In this document: positions 35,586 through 44,834 of the stretch, in pieces
How the letters are laid out: each line of letters opens with the position of its first letter
How positions within the stretch are numbered: position 1 is the stretch's first letter
Assembly: GCA_002355495.1 (NCBI GenBank)
Contig: AP017424.1
Coordinates: 434,001-498,000, forward strand
DNA: 64,000 nt
Direction: 5' to 3'
DNA from: Streptomyces laurentii
Lineage (GTDB): Bacteria > Actinomycetota > Actinomycetes > Streptomycetales > Streptomycetaceae
Translations under genes and position numbers: made by a program
The notes under the pieces: generated by a model
Seen by the model: the letters and a program-made list of their open reading frames with translations, nothing else
The model's database searches: none
What the model was told of the DNA's origin: nothing

Positions 35586-35717
35586 CGCCGGCGGCTCCCG
35601 CGCCACACCTCCGTATGACGCCATTCCCGTGAATCCGCCCGGCCAAAGCAGCCGGGTCGGGCCGTGGCGCATGCGGATATTCCCGCAATTCCGCGCTCTG
35701 TTGTCGAAGGAAGGCAC

Positions 35718-36871
35718 ATGTCCGTTCCCCGTCCGCGCGTCGCGCGGATCCCCGGCCTGCTGGCCGCCATCGCCGCGATATCGGCGGGGCTCGCCGTTCC
35801 GGCGACTCCCGCCGCGGCCGTGACCGGCCCCGAGGCCACCGCCGGACAGCTCCCGGCCGTCGTGAAGCTCCGGCTCGGCGACGAGGCCGACGCGCGCGCC
35901 TGCACCGGCACCCTCGTCGACCCCGTCTGGGTCCTCACCGCCGCGAGCTGTTTCGCGGCCACTCCCGGTACACCGGTTCCGGCGGGCAAACCGGCGTTGA
36001 AGGCCACGGCGGTACTCCGCGACGGCACCACGGTCGACATCGCCGAGATCGCCCCGCGCGACGACCGCGACGCGGCCCTGGTCCGGCTCACCACCCCGTC
36101 ACCACCCTCACGCCCGCGTCCCCGGCCACCGGTCTGCCGGCCCCGGGCACGGAGCTGACCGCGGCCGGGTTCGGCCGCACGAAGACGGAGTGGGTACCGG
36201 ACAAGCTCCACACCGGCACCTTCACCGTGGACTCGAGCACGTCCACCAGCCTCGCCCTCACGGGCAAGGGCACGGACGCGCTCTGCAAGGGCGACACCGG
36301 GGGTCCGCTGCTGAACGCCGACGGCCGGATCGTCGGCGTCAACTCCCGCTCCTGGCAGGGCGGCTGCCTCGGCACACCCACGACCGAGACCCGTACGGGC
36401 GCCGTCTCCGCCCGTACCGACGACCTCGCCTCCTGGATCCAGCAGACCGTGACCGCCGACTGGCAGGTGCCCCTGGTCAACGCCAACAGCGGCAAGTGCC
36501 TGGAGATCGACAGCTCCCTGCTGACCAACGGCACCCGGGCCCAGCAGTGGACCTGCTACGAGATGCCCACCATGCGGTGGAACCTGCGCTGGGCCGGAAA
36601 CGGCTGGGTGGTTCGCAACGCCAACAGCGGCAAGTGCCTGGAGATCGACAACTCGTTGCTGACCGACGGCGCCGGCGCGCAGCAGTGGACCTGCTACGAC
36701 ATCCCCACCCAGCGCTGGGACCTCGTCAAGGCCGGCTGGGGCTACTGGCTCAAGAACCGCAACAGCGGCAAGTGCCTGGAGATCGACAACTCGTTGCTGA
36801 CCAACGGTGCCCGCGCCCAGCAGTGGACCTGCCACGACATGCCCACCCAGGAGTGGACCTTCTCGTACTGA
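35718..36871 (+). CDS. Secreted trypsin-fold pseudoprotease with ricin-type lectin domain, frameshifted
   Basis: Start at ATG 35718 after GAAGGAAGG. Signal peptide (LLAAIAAISAGLAVPATPAAA), then an S1/trypsin-like domain, then a ricin-type beta-trefoil made of three copies of NSGKCLEID...QQWTC (residues about 255-385). The catalytic His is Ser (VLTAASCFA instead of TAAHC) and the catalytic Ser is Thr (CKGDTGGPLL instead of GDSGGP); the Asp (DRDAALVRL) is present, so proteolysis is doubtful. The frame breaks at a CCCC run (36094-36097): one more C gives LTTPVTTLTPASPATG and joins the two halves. As with antD, this is either a sequencing indel or a recent mutation. The lectin suggests binding to galactose or other glycans. 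Confidence 0.8.
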
Positions 36872-36904
36872 CCGAGGCCGTGCACCGGCCTGGCCGACAG
36901 CGGA

Positions 36905-36929
36905 GCGCACAGGCCGACGGCCTGTGCGC
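36905..36929. terminator. Bidirectional hairpin
   Basis: GCGCACAGGCC/GGCCTGTGCGC with a three-base loop, between convergent stops at 36871 and 36992. Confidence 0.75.
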
Positions 36930-36991
36930 CGGTTCCTCGGCTCCACCGCGCGTACGCACCCCTCCGGATGACCTCACCCCGCGCGGCCGCC

Positions 36992-39610
36992 TCACCCCGC
37001 GGCCATGGCCGGCGCCTCCCGGTTGCGGTGCAGGGCGTCGCGCAGGCGGGCCGCCTGGGCGACCAGGCGGGAGCGGCCGGGACGGGCCGCGGTGGCGTCG
37101 AGTCCGGCGGGCGGCTCCGCCACGGCCCTGGACTGCTCGGCGCACTCGGCGGCGGTCTCCAGCAACTCCCCCGCGCCGCGCGGATCCGCCGAGCCGGCGA
37201 GCAGGGTGGGCAGGACGCCTGCGAGGACGGCCCAGGTGGTGGCGTAGGCACCCGTCGCGGCCGCGGTGCGCAGCGCGTCGGCGAGCCGGCTGGGCTTGAG
37301 CGTGTCCAGATCGAGCAGTTCGGTGAGGTCGGCTCCCAGGCGTACGGGGTCCAGCTCGCCGCGGCCCGCGAGGGTGAGCAGCGCGTCGACCGCCCGGAGC
37401 CGGTCCCCGGCGTGCCGGGCCCCGAGGCCGGTGGCGACCGCGAGGTGGAGGGCGGGTCCGGCGGTTCCGGCGGGGCCCGCGGCGGCGAGTCCGGGCAGGA
37501 TGCCGGTGCCGCCGCGCTCGTCGTCGGCGGCGCAGGAGGTGACGGCCGGCAGGGACCAGGCGGCCAGGGTGTCCCGGTCCTCGGGCAGCAGTGCGATCAG
37601 CGTCTCGGGGTCCCCTCCGTCCCAGCAGCGGTCGGCCGTCTTCCGCGCCTGCCCGAGCGCGCGGAACGCGGCGGGGAACTCCGTCACGACCACGGGCCGC
37701 TCGCCGGTCTCCAGAACGTGGCGACCGGCGAGGGAGGAATCGCGGGTGACGGTCGCGGGCCGGCCGGCCCCGTCGAGCCAGGCCGCCAGCCGCAGACCCT
37801 CGGGCGTGCCCAGGGCGGTCGCGTCCGGCGCGGCGGACGCGTCGCGGCGTACCCGGAGCAGGGCCTGCGCGAAGTCCACCGGGCCGGGCGCGGCACCCAG
37901 CCGGGCGTACTCGGCGAGCCGGGCGACCAGGACGTGCGGGTCCAGGGCGCCGTTGCTCCGTGTGGGAGTGGCGAGCAGAAAGGGCAGCGGGCCGGTCGTG
38001 ATGCGCTGGGCGGCCTCGGCCAGGCGGGCGTGGCGGGCCTCGGAGGCGTCGCTGTGGTGACAGTCGCTGCGCCAGCCGGCCAGTGCCTCCGGCTCCGGCC
38101 CGGAAGGCCGGGCGTCCAGGACGGCGGCGGCGACGTGCTCCAGGCCGGGCAGTTCGCTCGTGTAGTAGCGACGGTGTACCGGGTCGAGCCAGTAACGGTC
38201 GGCCAGGGCCGGCCGCAAGGCCGCGGCCAGGGCGGCGCGGTCCCGGTGGGCGCGGCGGACGAGTCCGTCGAAGGCCCGCTCGAACGCCTCGACGGACTCG
38301 GCAGGAGACTTGACGACGGCCACGACGAGCTCCACGGTCTCGTCGATGGACTCGGGGGACGGGGCGAGCGGCGTGGGCAGCGAGGGCGGCGGAAGGATCT
38401 CCTGGTACGGGCAGGTGTCCTCCTCGGGGGCGGCGTCCGCGCCGAACAGAGCCACGGCCTCCGCACGGTGGACGGGGCTGAGCAGATGGGCGCGGTCGGC
38501 GAGTCCGGCGCGCGCGGCCTCGTCCTCGCCGAGGTGCGCGGCGGCCAGTTTCAGGGCCCGCTCCTGGACGTCCGTGTCCGGGTGGCCGAAGGCTTCACCG
38601 AGCACCGGGAGCAGTGCGGACGCGGCGGCCGGTTCGCGGGCGAGTACCTTGCGGAGCAGCACCAACTGGGCCCGTACGAGCTTCTTCTCCGGGCGGAAGA
38701 ACACCGCGGCGGACATCTCCGCCAGCCGTGCGGGAGCGACCTGCCCGGCCGCGGCGAGGCGGGCCAGTACCTCCTGCGCGTGTCCGGCGACGGGGGACGG
38801 CGCGTCGGCGGTGAGCGCGATCCAGTCGGCGGTCCGCTTCTGTTCCTCCTCCGCGGTCGGGTGCAGGGCTTCCAGGACGGACCGGTACGGCTTCAGCTGG
38901 AGCAGTGTGCCGCCGCGCAGCAGGCGGGCGACGCAGGCGTCGAGGAGTACGTCGCGGTCGAGCCGGCCCTCGGCGGCGAGGCGGGCCAGCGCGCCGGGCC
39001 AGTGGTGGTGCGCGGCCGGATCGTTGTACCGGGTGAGGGAGGTGACCGGTTCCGGCGTCTCGAACAGACGGGGCGCGAACGCGGCGAGGTGCGGATCGCG
39101 GCGCAACGCGTCGGTGAGCGTGCCCTTTTCGGACCACACGGCCGTCGCCCAGCCTTCGACGCAGCCGTCGCTGGTGGGCATGGGGCAGCCGGCCCGCCGG
39201 ACGAGCTCGGCGATGAGCGGGTAGTCCTCCTCGGCGGTGGAGGGGCGGGCCGCGAGCCGGTGGGCGAGGTCGCCGAGCCACTGGGGGTCGCGGTCCGCGA
39301 GCACCTCGACGAGCTCACGGCCGGGGGTGCGCCGCGAGCGGCGCATGTCGCGGCCGCCTATCCAGGAGGCCGCGGCGGCGGCACCGGTCTGGCAGGCGGC
39401 GCCGGCGACGAGCAGGGCGGGGCTCACCAGCGTGCGTTCCCGCCAGCGGTCCCAGCGGGAGGCCCGTAGTTCGGCACGCAGTTCCTTCAGCCCGGCCAGC
39501 AGCTCACGGCGCTGCGCGCGGTCCAGCGGCGCCAGCAGCACGGGCAGCCGGCCGGTGTCTCCGGCGCGCACGGCGGTGAGGATCTCGGAAGGGTCGAGCG
39601 GGCTGGTCAT
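36992..39610 (-). CDS. DUF6493 family protein
   Basis: Protein of 872 residues, mostly helical, with HEAT-like Leu/Ala-rich segments (ERALKLAAAHLGEDEAARAG and similar) and no signal peptide or membrane helix. It matches the large actinobacterial DUF6493 type, which in many Streptomyces lies near SWIM zinc-finger or MoxR-associated genes; here neither is adjacent. Start chosen at ATG 39610 (MTSPLDPSEI) with GGGAG upstream; the longer frame to 39715 lacks a ribosome site. Function unknown. A distinct MoxR/DUF4132 operon of the kind this family is often linked with lies 17 kb away in the window. Confidence 0.75.
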   Translation of the reverse strand: MTSPLDPSEILTAVRAGDTGRLPVLLAPLDRAQRRELLAGLKELRAELRASRWDRWRERTLVSPALLVAGAACQTGAAAAASWIGGRDMRRSRRTPGRELVEVLADRDPQWLGDLAHRLAARPSTAEEDYPLIAELVRRAGCPMPTSDGCVEGWATAVWSEKGTLTDALRRDPHLAAFAPRLFETPEPVTSLTRYNDPAAHHHWPGALARLAAEGRLDRDVLLDACVARLLRGGTLLQLKPYRSVLEALHPTAEEEQKRTADWIALTADAPSPVAGHAQEVLARLAAAGQVAPARLAEMSAAVFFRPEKKLVRAQLVLLRKVLAREPAAASALLPVLGEAFGHPDTDVQERALKLAAAHLGEDEAARAGLADRAHLLSPVHRAEAVALFGADAAPEEDTCPYQEILPPPSLPTPLAPSPESIDETVELVVAVVKSPAESVEAFERAFDGLVRRAHRDRAALAAALRPALADRYWLDPVHRRYYTSELPGLEHVAAAVLDARPSGPEPEALAGWRSDCHHSDASEARHARLAEAAQRITTGPLPFLLATPTRSNGALDPHVLVARLAEYARLGAAPGPVDFAQALLRVRRDASAAPDATALGTPEGLRLAAWLDGAGRPATVTRDSSLAGRHVLETGERPVVVTEFPAAFRALGQARKTADRCWDGGDPETLIALLPEDRDTLAAWSLPAVTSCAADDERGGTGILPGLAAAGPAGTAGPALHLAVATGLGARHAGDRLRAVDALLTLAGRGELDPVRLGADLTELLDLDTLKPSRLADALRTAAATGAYATTWAVLAGVLPTLLAGSADPRGAGELLETAAECAEQSRAVAEPPAGLDATAARPGRSRLVAQAARLRDALHRNREAPAMAAG

Positions 39611-39916
39611 CGTGCGTCTCCCGTGGTGGCAGTGGTCGCGTCGGCTGCCGGAACGGCCCCGGTCGCGGCACCGGCGGTGGCTCTTGATCGGCACCCTAGG
39701 CGGGCCCACTGACACCGCTGCCGGCCCTCCGCCACCGCCCCGCTCGGACGGCGGGCCATTTGTTCAAACGGCATTCCCCGACACACACGAAAGTCGCCCA
39801 TCCACGCCCCCCGATAGGCCACTTCTTGATCTTCGAGTGGGCCGGGTGGGAGAGCGTGCTCCGGACACCCGTGCTCCGGGACCTGTGACGGTCCGGCGTA
39901 CGCCTCGTCCTCGCCG
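39611..39916. other. Intergenic region, no gene seen
   Basis: About 300 bp upstream of the DUF6493 gene, bounded by the galE fragment on the same strand. Contains no convincing frame; presumably holds the DUF6493 promoter. Confidence 0.45.
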
Positions 39917-40063
39917 CTACCGCAGCTCGATCCGCCCCTCGGTGTACTCCCGCCGGCCACGAACGAGACTGTCGAGAAGGACGGGAGCGATGCCCTCGTC
40001 CAGACAGGCCGAGGCCACGGTGCTGCCGATGTAGCCGGCCCCTCCGGCGATCAGAACCTTCAC
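39917..40063 (-). pseudogene. UDP-glucose 4-epimerase (GalE) N-terminal fragment
   Basis: 48 codons from GTG 40063: VKVLIAGGAGYIGSTVASAC is the Rossmann NAD-binding start (GxxGxxG) of GalE-type epimerases, followed by VLLDSLVRGRREYTEGRIEL and a TAG. Normal GalE proteins have about 320-340 residues, so only the first strand-helix-strand survives. A GGAAGG site 12 bp upstream is retained. The sequence after the stop shows no further epimerase similarity, so this is a deletion remnant rather than a point mutation. Confidence 0.75.
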
Positions 40064-40171
40064 GCGCTTGGTGAACCTTCCCGGATGACGGACGGCGAGC
40101 GGCCAGGCCAGCCGAGTCCGGCCCGCCCTCGTCGCTCCCGGCGTGCCGGTGAAGGGGCAAGGTTCGCGCTC

Positions 40172-40223
40172 ACGCCCCGGCCGGTACCACGCGCCGTGGA
40201 GTGCGCGGCACCGGCCGGGGCGT
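40172..40223 (-). terminator. Terminator of the TAP-type hydrolase gene
   Basis: 14-bp perfect stem (ACGCCCCGGCCGGT and complement) around a 24-base loop, 25 bp after the stop codon. Confidence 0.65.
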
Positions 40224-40247
40224 TCGTCCTCGTCCAGCGGGCCCCCG

Positions 40248-41714
40248 TCAGCGCCGGTCGAGCAGGAAGTCCCACACCGCCTGACGCCCGGCGTCGCTGG
40301 CCGCCCGGCTCTGGACCGAGTGGGCCGCGCCCGGCACCACGACGACCCGGGCCCGCGGGGTCAGCTTCTTCTGGTCGTACAGCCATTCCAGGGGAGTCGA
40401 CAGGTCGCGGTCGCCACCGAGCAGCAGGACCGGTACGTCCGGAAGGACGCGCTCCCGCGAAGGCAGCGGCGGCACCGGGGTGCGCGGCCAGTGCAGGCAG
40501 CTGAGCATCGAACCGAGGCCCGTCGCCGTGGCGGCGTCGAAGGGGCCGTAGTCGGCGGGTGTCAGTCGCGCGCCCGCCTTCTCCAGCGCCTCCTGGCGGC
40601 CGGCCACCGGGGTGTCCGACCTGCCCCACGGATAGCGCCCGTCCAGACACAGCGTGGAGGCGTGCAGTCCCTGGCTGAGTTCCTCCGCGCTCGCCGCGCC
40701 GCCCTCGCGCACCCCGGCGATCAGGCCTTGCAGCATCGCGGGGTCGCCGTTCGCCGCCTGGTGGAGGGCGTCGATCATCGCCGTGTAGTCGGGGTCCACG
40801 AACTCCCAGGTGGTCAGGGCGTCGATCACGTCGACCCCGTTGCCGTACCGGCGGACCACCTCGGCCAGATCGGCCGCCGGGTCCGTGGCGCAGCCGGTCG
40901 CCCGGCAGGCCGTCGTCAGCACGCGTGGCGCCGCGCGCAGGGCGGCGCGGTCCATCGGGTCGTAGCCCGTCTGCGGCACGACCGAGTCGAGGACGAGTCG
41001 CGCCACGTGCCGCGGGTACGCGAGGGCGTACCGCTCGGCGGTGTACGTCCCGTACGACACGCCGTCGAGGGTCATCTTCCGCACACCCAGCGCCTGGCGC
41101 AGCGACTCCAGGTCGGCGACCGTGTCGTTGGTGCTGTAGTGGCGGCGCTCGGGACCGATGGCCGCGGCGCAGTCCGTCACCGCCCGGGCCGTCGGCGGCG
41201 TGAGATCGGACGACCCCATCTCCTCCTGCAATTGCGGACATTGGAGCGCACCGGCGCCGGTGCCGCGCTGGTCGATCATGACCAGGCGGTAGTCCTTCAG
41301 TACGGGCTCCAGCTTCTTGCTCAGCCGCTCGACGAACGGCACGCCCGGCTGGCCCGGACCGCCGGTGAGGAAGAGGAGTACGCCCTTCGGGGCCCGCACG
41401 TTGTCCGCCATGGCGACCTTCAGGCCGAGCCGGCCCGGCACGCCGCCGCTGTGGTCGAGCGGGACGTTCAGCGTGGCGCAGGTATAGCCCGTCAAGCCGG
41501 GGCAGGCCGCGGCGCCGGAGAGACCCCCGTCCCCTCCGGGCCGACCCGCGGCCGCCCCGCCCTGTGCCGCGACCATCCCGCCCTGTGCCGCGGACGCCGC
41601 CGTCCCGGACAGCAGTGCGCCGACGGCCGCCAGCGCGGCGGCTGTTCCCAGCGCCGCGGTTCTCGTGCCCCTTCGCGCCGCTCGGCGCTCCCGGGTTCCC
41701 CGTCTACGCCACAT
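40248..41714 (-). CDS. Secreted alpha/beta hydrolase, TAP/SlpD-like peptidase family
   Basis: Protein of about 488 residues with a signal peptide (TAALGTAAALAAVGALLSGT...ASA) and an alpha/beta-hydrolase fold. LFLTGGPGQPG forms the oxyanion region, VMIDQRGTG follows, DGVSYGTYTAERYA holds the nucleophile Ser, and LLLGGDRDLSTPLEW and PGAAHSVQ hold the acid and His. This is the tripeptidyl-aminopeptidase-like family with a TAP-like C-terminal domain, usually cleaving N-terminal peptides outside the cell. Start at ATG 41714 (MWRRRGTR); ATG 41738 is an alternative. Paired Cys residues fit an exported enzyme. Divergent from the ArsR-type regulator. Confidence 0.85.
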   Translation of the reverse strand: MWRRRGTRERRAARRGTRTAALGTAAALAAVGALLSGTAASAAQGGMVAAQGGAAAGRPGGDGGLSGAAACPGLTGYTCATLNVPLDHSGGVPGRLGLKVAMADNVRAPKGVLLFLTGGPGQPGVPFVERLSKKLEPVLKDYRLVMIDQRGTGAGALQCPQLQEEMGSSDLTPPTARAVTDCAAAIGPERRHYSTNDTVADLESLRQALGVRKMTLDGVSYGTYTAERYALAYPRHVARLVLDSVVPQTGYDPMDRAALRAAPRVLTTACRATGCATDPAADLAEVVRRYGNGVDVIDALTTWEFVDPDYTAMIDALHQAANGDPAMLQGLIAGVREGGAASAEELSQGLHASTLCLDGRYPWGRSDTPVAGRQEALEKAGARLTPADYGPFDAATATGLGSMLSCLHWPRTPVPPLPSRERVLPDVPVLLLGGDRDLSTPLEWLYDQKKLTPRARVVVVPGAAHSVQSRAASDAGRQAVWDFLLDRR

Positions 41715-41937
41715 CCCCGTACCCCCGTCTCTCCGCATCCCCGTGTCTCCGCGTCCCGCGTCTTCGACGCTGTGGGCGCGCCGACGCCGCTGGTGCGCGG
41801 CCTCCGCGTGCCTTCCGTCCGTCTTCCGCGTTCCGTGCGACACCAGACTGGTCCGAACACGCCTGCCGGCGCGAGTCTTTATGCCAGGATTCGAGCACGT
41901 TCGAAGGGACGAGACGGCGAAGGCGGCAGGGGGAGTC

Positions 41938-42978
41938 GTGATCGAACTGGTCGTGGACGCCGAGGGGTTGGCCCGGTCCCGGTTCGCGGTCTCGCCCTTG
42001 CAGGAGGTCACGTCGACGCTGCTGCCCTGGGGTGCGTGCCCGGCCCAGGACGTCGACCCGTGGATCGCGCGCGCCCGCCGCGTCCTGCGCCGGGCACGGT
42101 TGCCGCTGCTGTCGGAACTGGCCCTGGACGGCGGGGGTTACGTGCCCGACTTCCTCAGCCCGCTGCCGGACGGCCCCTCGGCCTCGGTCGAGGAAGAACT
42201 GGAGCTGGTACGCGACACGCCTCCCGGCCGCGTCCTCGACGAGCTGGAGGCGCTGCGTACCGGCCGCCCGGCCAGCGGCCTGGCCGGGGCCCATCTGCCC
42301 CCTGAGGTGCGGCGGGCCATGGCACGCGGCGGGGCGCACGTGGCCCGGCAGATCGCGGAGGAGCTGCGGCGCTACTGGGACCTGGCCTTCGCCCCGTACT
42401 GGGAGACCGCCCGGGCGACCCTCGAAGCGGAGATCGACCGGTGCGCCGGGGTACTGGCCCGGCGGGGCGCGGCCGAACTCTTCAACTCGCTGCATCCCGG
42501 CATCGTGTGGTCCGGCGGCGCGCTGCGCGTCGACAGCCGGTTCGCCGTGCGGCAGACCGTACGGCTGGTGATCGTGGTGCCCTCGCTGGTGGCGGCCTGG
42601 CCGGCGGTGGCGGTGGACCCGGTGTGCGGCGCGCTCAGGCCGCCGATGATGGTCTATCCCGTACGCGACCGGGCCGGCGCCGAGGTGCCGCCCTCCGCCG
42701 AACTCGCCAGGCTGCTCGGCCCGACCCGGGCCGGACTGCTCTCCGCGCTGGTCCGCCCGGCCTCCACCACCCAGCTCGCCGCGCGCCACTTCCTCAGCCC
42801 GGCCACCGTCTCGTACCACCTGGGTGTCCTGCACGAGGCGGGCCTCGTCAGCCGTGCCCGCTCCGGGCGCGCGGTGCTCTACCGCCGTACCCCGGCGGGA
42901 TCGCGGCTGGCGACTGCCCGTCAGCGGCCCCGCCACGAGCCGAAGGGGGACCCGGTGGCCGGGTCCCCCTTCGGCTGA
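41938..42978 (+). CDS. ArsR/SmtB-type regulator with DUF5937 N-terminal domain
   Basis: Protein of 346 residues. A long N-terminal region of the DUF5937 type (VIELVVDAEGLARSRFAVSP, LPLLSELALDGGGYVPDFL) is followed by a winged helix-turn-helix near residues 265-325 (STTQLAARHFLSPATVSYHL). GTG start at 41938 with GGGGGAG upstream; an in-frame ATG at 41881 is possible. No metal-binding Cys cluster is visible, so a metal-sensing role is unlikely. The last codons lie inside a 17-bp perfect hairpin that is probably the gene's own terminator. It may control the divergent secreted hydrolase gene. Confidence 0.8.
   Translation: MIELVVDAEGLARSRFAVSPLQEVTSTLLPWGACPAQDVDPWIARARRVLRRARLPLLSELALDGGGYVPDFLSPLPDGPSASVEEELELVRDTPPGRVLDELEALRTGRPASGLAGAHLPPEVRRAMARGGAHVARQIAEELRRYWDLAFAPYWETARATLEAEIDRCAGVLARRGAAELFNSLHPGIVWSGGALRVDSRFAVRQTVRLVIVVPSLVAAWPAVAVDPVCGALRPPMMVYPVRDRAGAEVPPSAELARLLGPTRAGLLSALVRPASTTQLAARHFLSPATVSYHLGVLHEAGLVSRARSGRAVLYRRTPAGSRLATARQRPRHEPKGDPVAGSPFG
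42939..42975. terminator. Perfect 17-bp hairpin overlapping the end of the ArsR-type gene
   Basis: GCCGAAGGGGGACCCGG, loop TGG, exact complement. It encodes the last dozen residues of the regulator and ends 3 bp before the end of the TGA, so coding sequence doubles as terminator; it can also serve the convergent phosphatase gene. Confidence 0.8.
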
Positions 42979-43029
42979 CTCGCTCGTGTTCTCGCCGGAT
43001 CCGTCGAGAACAGCGGGCTTTCAGGACGT

Positions 43030-44394
43030 TCAGCGCAGGCGCAGCGCCTCGCTGATCGTCGTGAACAGGTCGGTCTGGTTGGTGACGCCGAGCACGCGGT
43101 ACGCCTGCGGGCCCTGCGCGGCGATGCGGACCTCGGTGCCCGTGTGCTCCTGGGACTGCCCCGGGGTGTTCGTCGAGTAGTTGACCTTCAGCTGCTGGCC
43201 CTCGTCGGTGATCAGCGTGGAGGACAGGCCGGGCGGGGTCGCCTCCAGCGGGACGATCTGGCTGCTGTGGCCGTGGTCGGCGGTGGTGACCACCAGGGTG
43301 TCGGGGTGCTTGGCCGCGTAGTCGCGGGCGACCTTGACGGCGCGGTCGAAGGCGGCCGTCTCGCCGATCTGGCCGCACGGGTCGGCGGAGTGGTCCTGCT
43401 TGTCGATCGAGGCGCCCTCGATCTGCAGGAAGAAGCCCTGCTTGGCGTGGTTCTTCCGCTGCTTGGCCTCCAGGAGCTGGATGGCCTTGGTGGCGGAGTC
43501 GGCGAGGCTCGGCGTGGTGGCCGGGCGCTTCGGGTTGTCGGTGACGCAGCGCTGTGGGTCGGTGCCGCCGACCGCTGCGGGCTTGCCGGTCCACTCGACG
43601 GGCACGTTGCCGGCCGAGAAGAGACCGAGGACGGGGCCGTCGGCCTTGGCGTTCTTGAGACCCGCGTCGTCGGTGACGACCTGGTAGCCGAGCTTCCGCG
43701 CCTGCTCGGTGACGGTGAGACCCTTGTAGCGGCCGTCGGTGATCTTCTGGTCGAAGCGCTGCTTGCCACCGCCGAAGAGAACGTCGACCTTGTGGTTGAC
43801 GGACTGCTCGGCGATGGAGCCCGGGCCGCCGGCCGCGACCGTGTCGGCGGGGCACTTGGCCATGTCGGCCGGGCCCTGGCAGGAACGGTCGGTGGCGTGC
43901 GAGGCGAGCACGGCCGGGGTGGCGTCGGTCAGTTCGGCGGTGGTGACGCTGCCGGTCGCGTAGCCCTTGCGCTGCGCGAGCTCCAGCAGGGTCGGCACGG
44001 CCTTGTCGGAGCCGGGCGTCTTGGAGATGCGGCCGTTGACCGTCTTCACGCCGGTGGCCCAGCCGCTGCCGCTGGCCGCGGAGTCGGTGACGTAGTCGGG
44101 CGTGCCGTCCGCGTGCACCGCGTACGTCGTGTACGCGCCCGTCAGCGGGAACGTGTCCATGTCGAGGCGGCCGGCCGCGCCGACCGTGTAGTCGCGGGCG
44201 AGGGTGATCTCGGAGTCCCCCATGCCGTCACCGATGAGCAGGATGACGTTCTTCGCCTTGCCGCCCTGGATCGTCGCCTTCGTCCGCTGGACGGTGTCGA
44301 AGGCGCCGGCGCCGGACGTGACGGCCACAGCGGCCGCGGTGGCGGCGACCAGGGTGGCGACGGCCACGACCCGGCGGCGAGTGGACTTGGGCAC
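43030..44394 (-). CDS. Secreted alkaline phosphatase (PhoA family)
   Basis: Protein of 454 residues. GTG start at 44394 with a strong GAGGAGGGG site; the frame is open to 44472 but that part lacks a ribosome site. Signal peptide (VVAVATLVAATAAAVAVTSG). LLIGDGMGDSE supplies a metal-binding Asp, TDSAASGSGWATG holds the phosphorylated Ser, and IEGASIDKQDH and TTADHGHSS hold further Zn/Mg ligands. It releases phosphate from organic phosphomonoesters outside the cell. A candidate PHO box lies 67 bp upstream, suggesting PhoP control under phosphate starvation. A Pit phosphate transporter and an exported nuclease are encoded nearby. Confidence 0.9.
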   Translation of the reverse strand: MPKSTRRRVVAVATLVAATAAAVAVTSGAGAFDTVQRTKATIQGGKAKNVILLIGDGMGDSEITLARDYTVGAAGRLDMDTFPLTGAYTTYAVHADGTPDYVTDSAASGSGWATGVKTVNGRISKTPGSDKAVPTLLELAQRKGYATGSVTTAELTDATPAVLASHATDRSCQGPADMAKCPADTVAAGGPGSIAEQSVNHKVDVLFGGGKQRFDQKITDGRYKGLTVTEQARKLGYQVVTDDAGLKNAKADGPVLGLFSAGNVPVEWTGKPAAVGGTDPQRCVTDNPKRPATTPSLADSATKAIQLLEAKQRKNHAKQGFFLQIEGASIDKQDHSADPCGQIGETAAFDRAVKVARDYAAKHPDTLVVTTADHGHSSQIVPLEATPPGLSSTLITDEGQQLKVNYSTNTPGQSQEHTGTEVRIAAQGPQAYRVLGVTNQTDLFTTISEALRLR

Positions 44395-44460
44395 GAATAC
44401 CCCTCCTCGAGGTGACGAACGGACCGGCGCGGATGTCCGGCCCGGGGCCAGACCATCAGG

Positions 44461-44482
44461 CATGAGCGACACCGAGGTGAAC
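44461..44482 (-). promoter_or_regulatory. Candidate PHO box upstream of the alkaline phosphatase
   Basis: Read on the minus strand, GTTCACCTCGG is followed directly by TGTCGCTCATG. Against the PHO direct-repeat-unit consensus G(G/T)TCAYYYR(G/C)G the units match at about 10 and 8 of 11 positions by eye. The two-unit tandem is the minimal PhoP site in Streptomyces. Confidence 0.45.
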
Positions 44483-44834
44483 TACGTGCCGCATACACGC
44501 ATCCCGGAGGCATCCAGTGTCGGGCAGGCGATCGCCGGGCGGACGGAGGCGCACCGTCCACGGGGGAAACGAGCGGGTGAGCCGAAGGTTCACTCCCGGG
44601 GGGTCGCCGCCGCGGGGCGGCCGGTGCGAGTGCCGGGCCCGCGCGAGTGCCAGGCCCGCGCGGACCCACCGACGCGGTCACCCGCCTCCCCCACGCCGTA
44701 TCGGCGCGAGCGGATCTCGCCGGCCGGAACGGAGGGAACGAGTGGACCCCGGCAGGCCGGAATCCTCCCCCGTCCACATGTTCGACCGCTCGTCCCTCTA
44801 TTCCGGGTGTATGCGCTCTGGGACAGTGCGGAAC
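44483..44834. other. Divergent intergenic region, no gene seen
   Basis: About 350 bp between the PHO-box candidate and the nuclease start. Frames here are Arg/Pro-rich and not convincing. One further isolated PHO-like unit (GTTCACTCCCG, near 44588) is present without a tandem partner. Confidence 0.45.

Noticed and set aside
44586..44600. A PHO box in front of the CdtB-like gene
   Set aside because: Only one unit (GTTCACTCCCG) is present; the adjoining 11-mers match poorly, so the tandem needed for PhoP is lacking.
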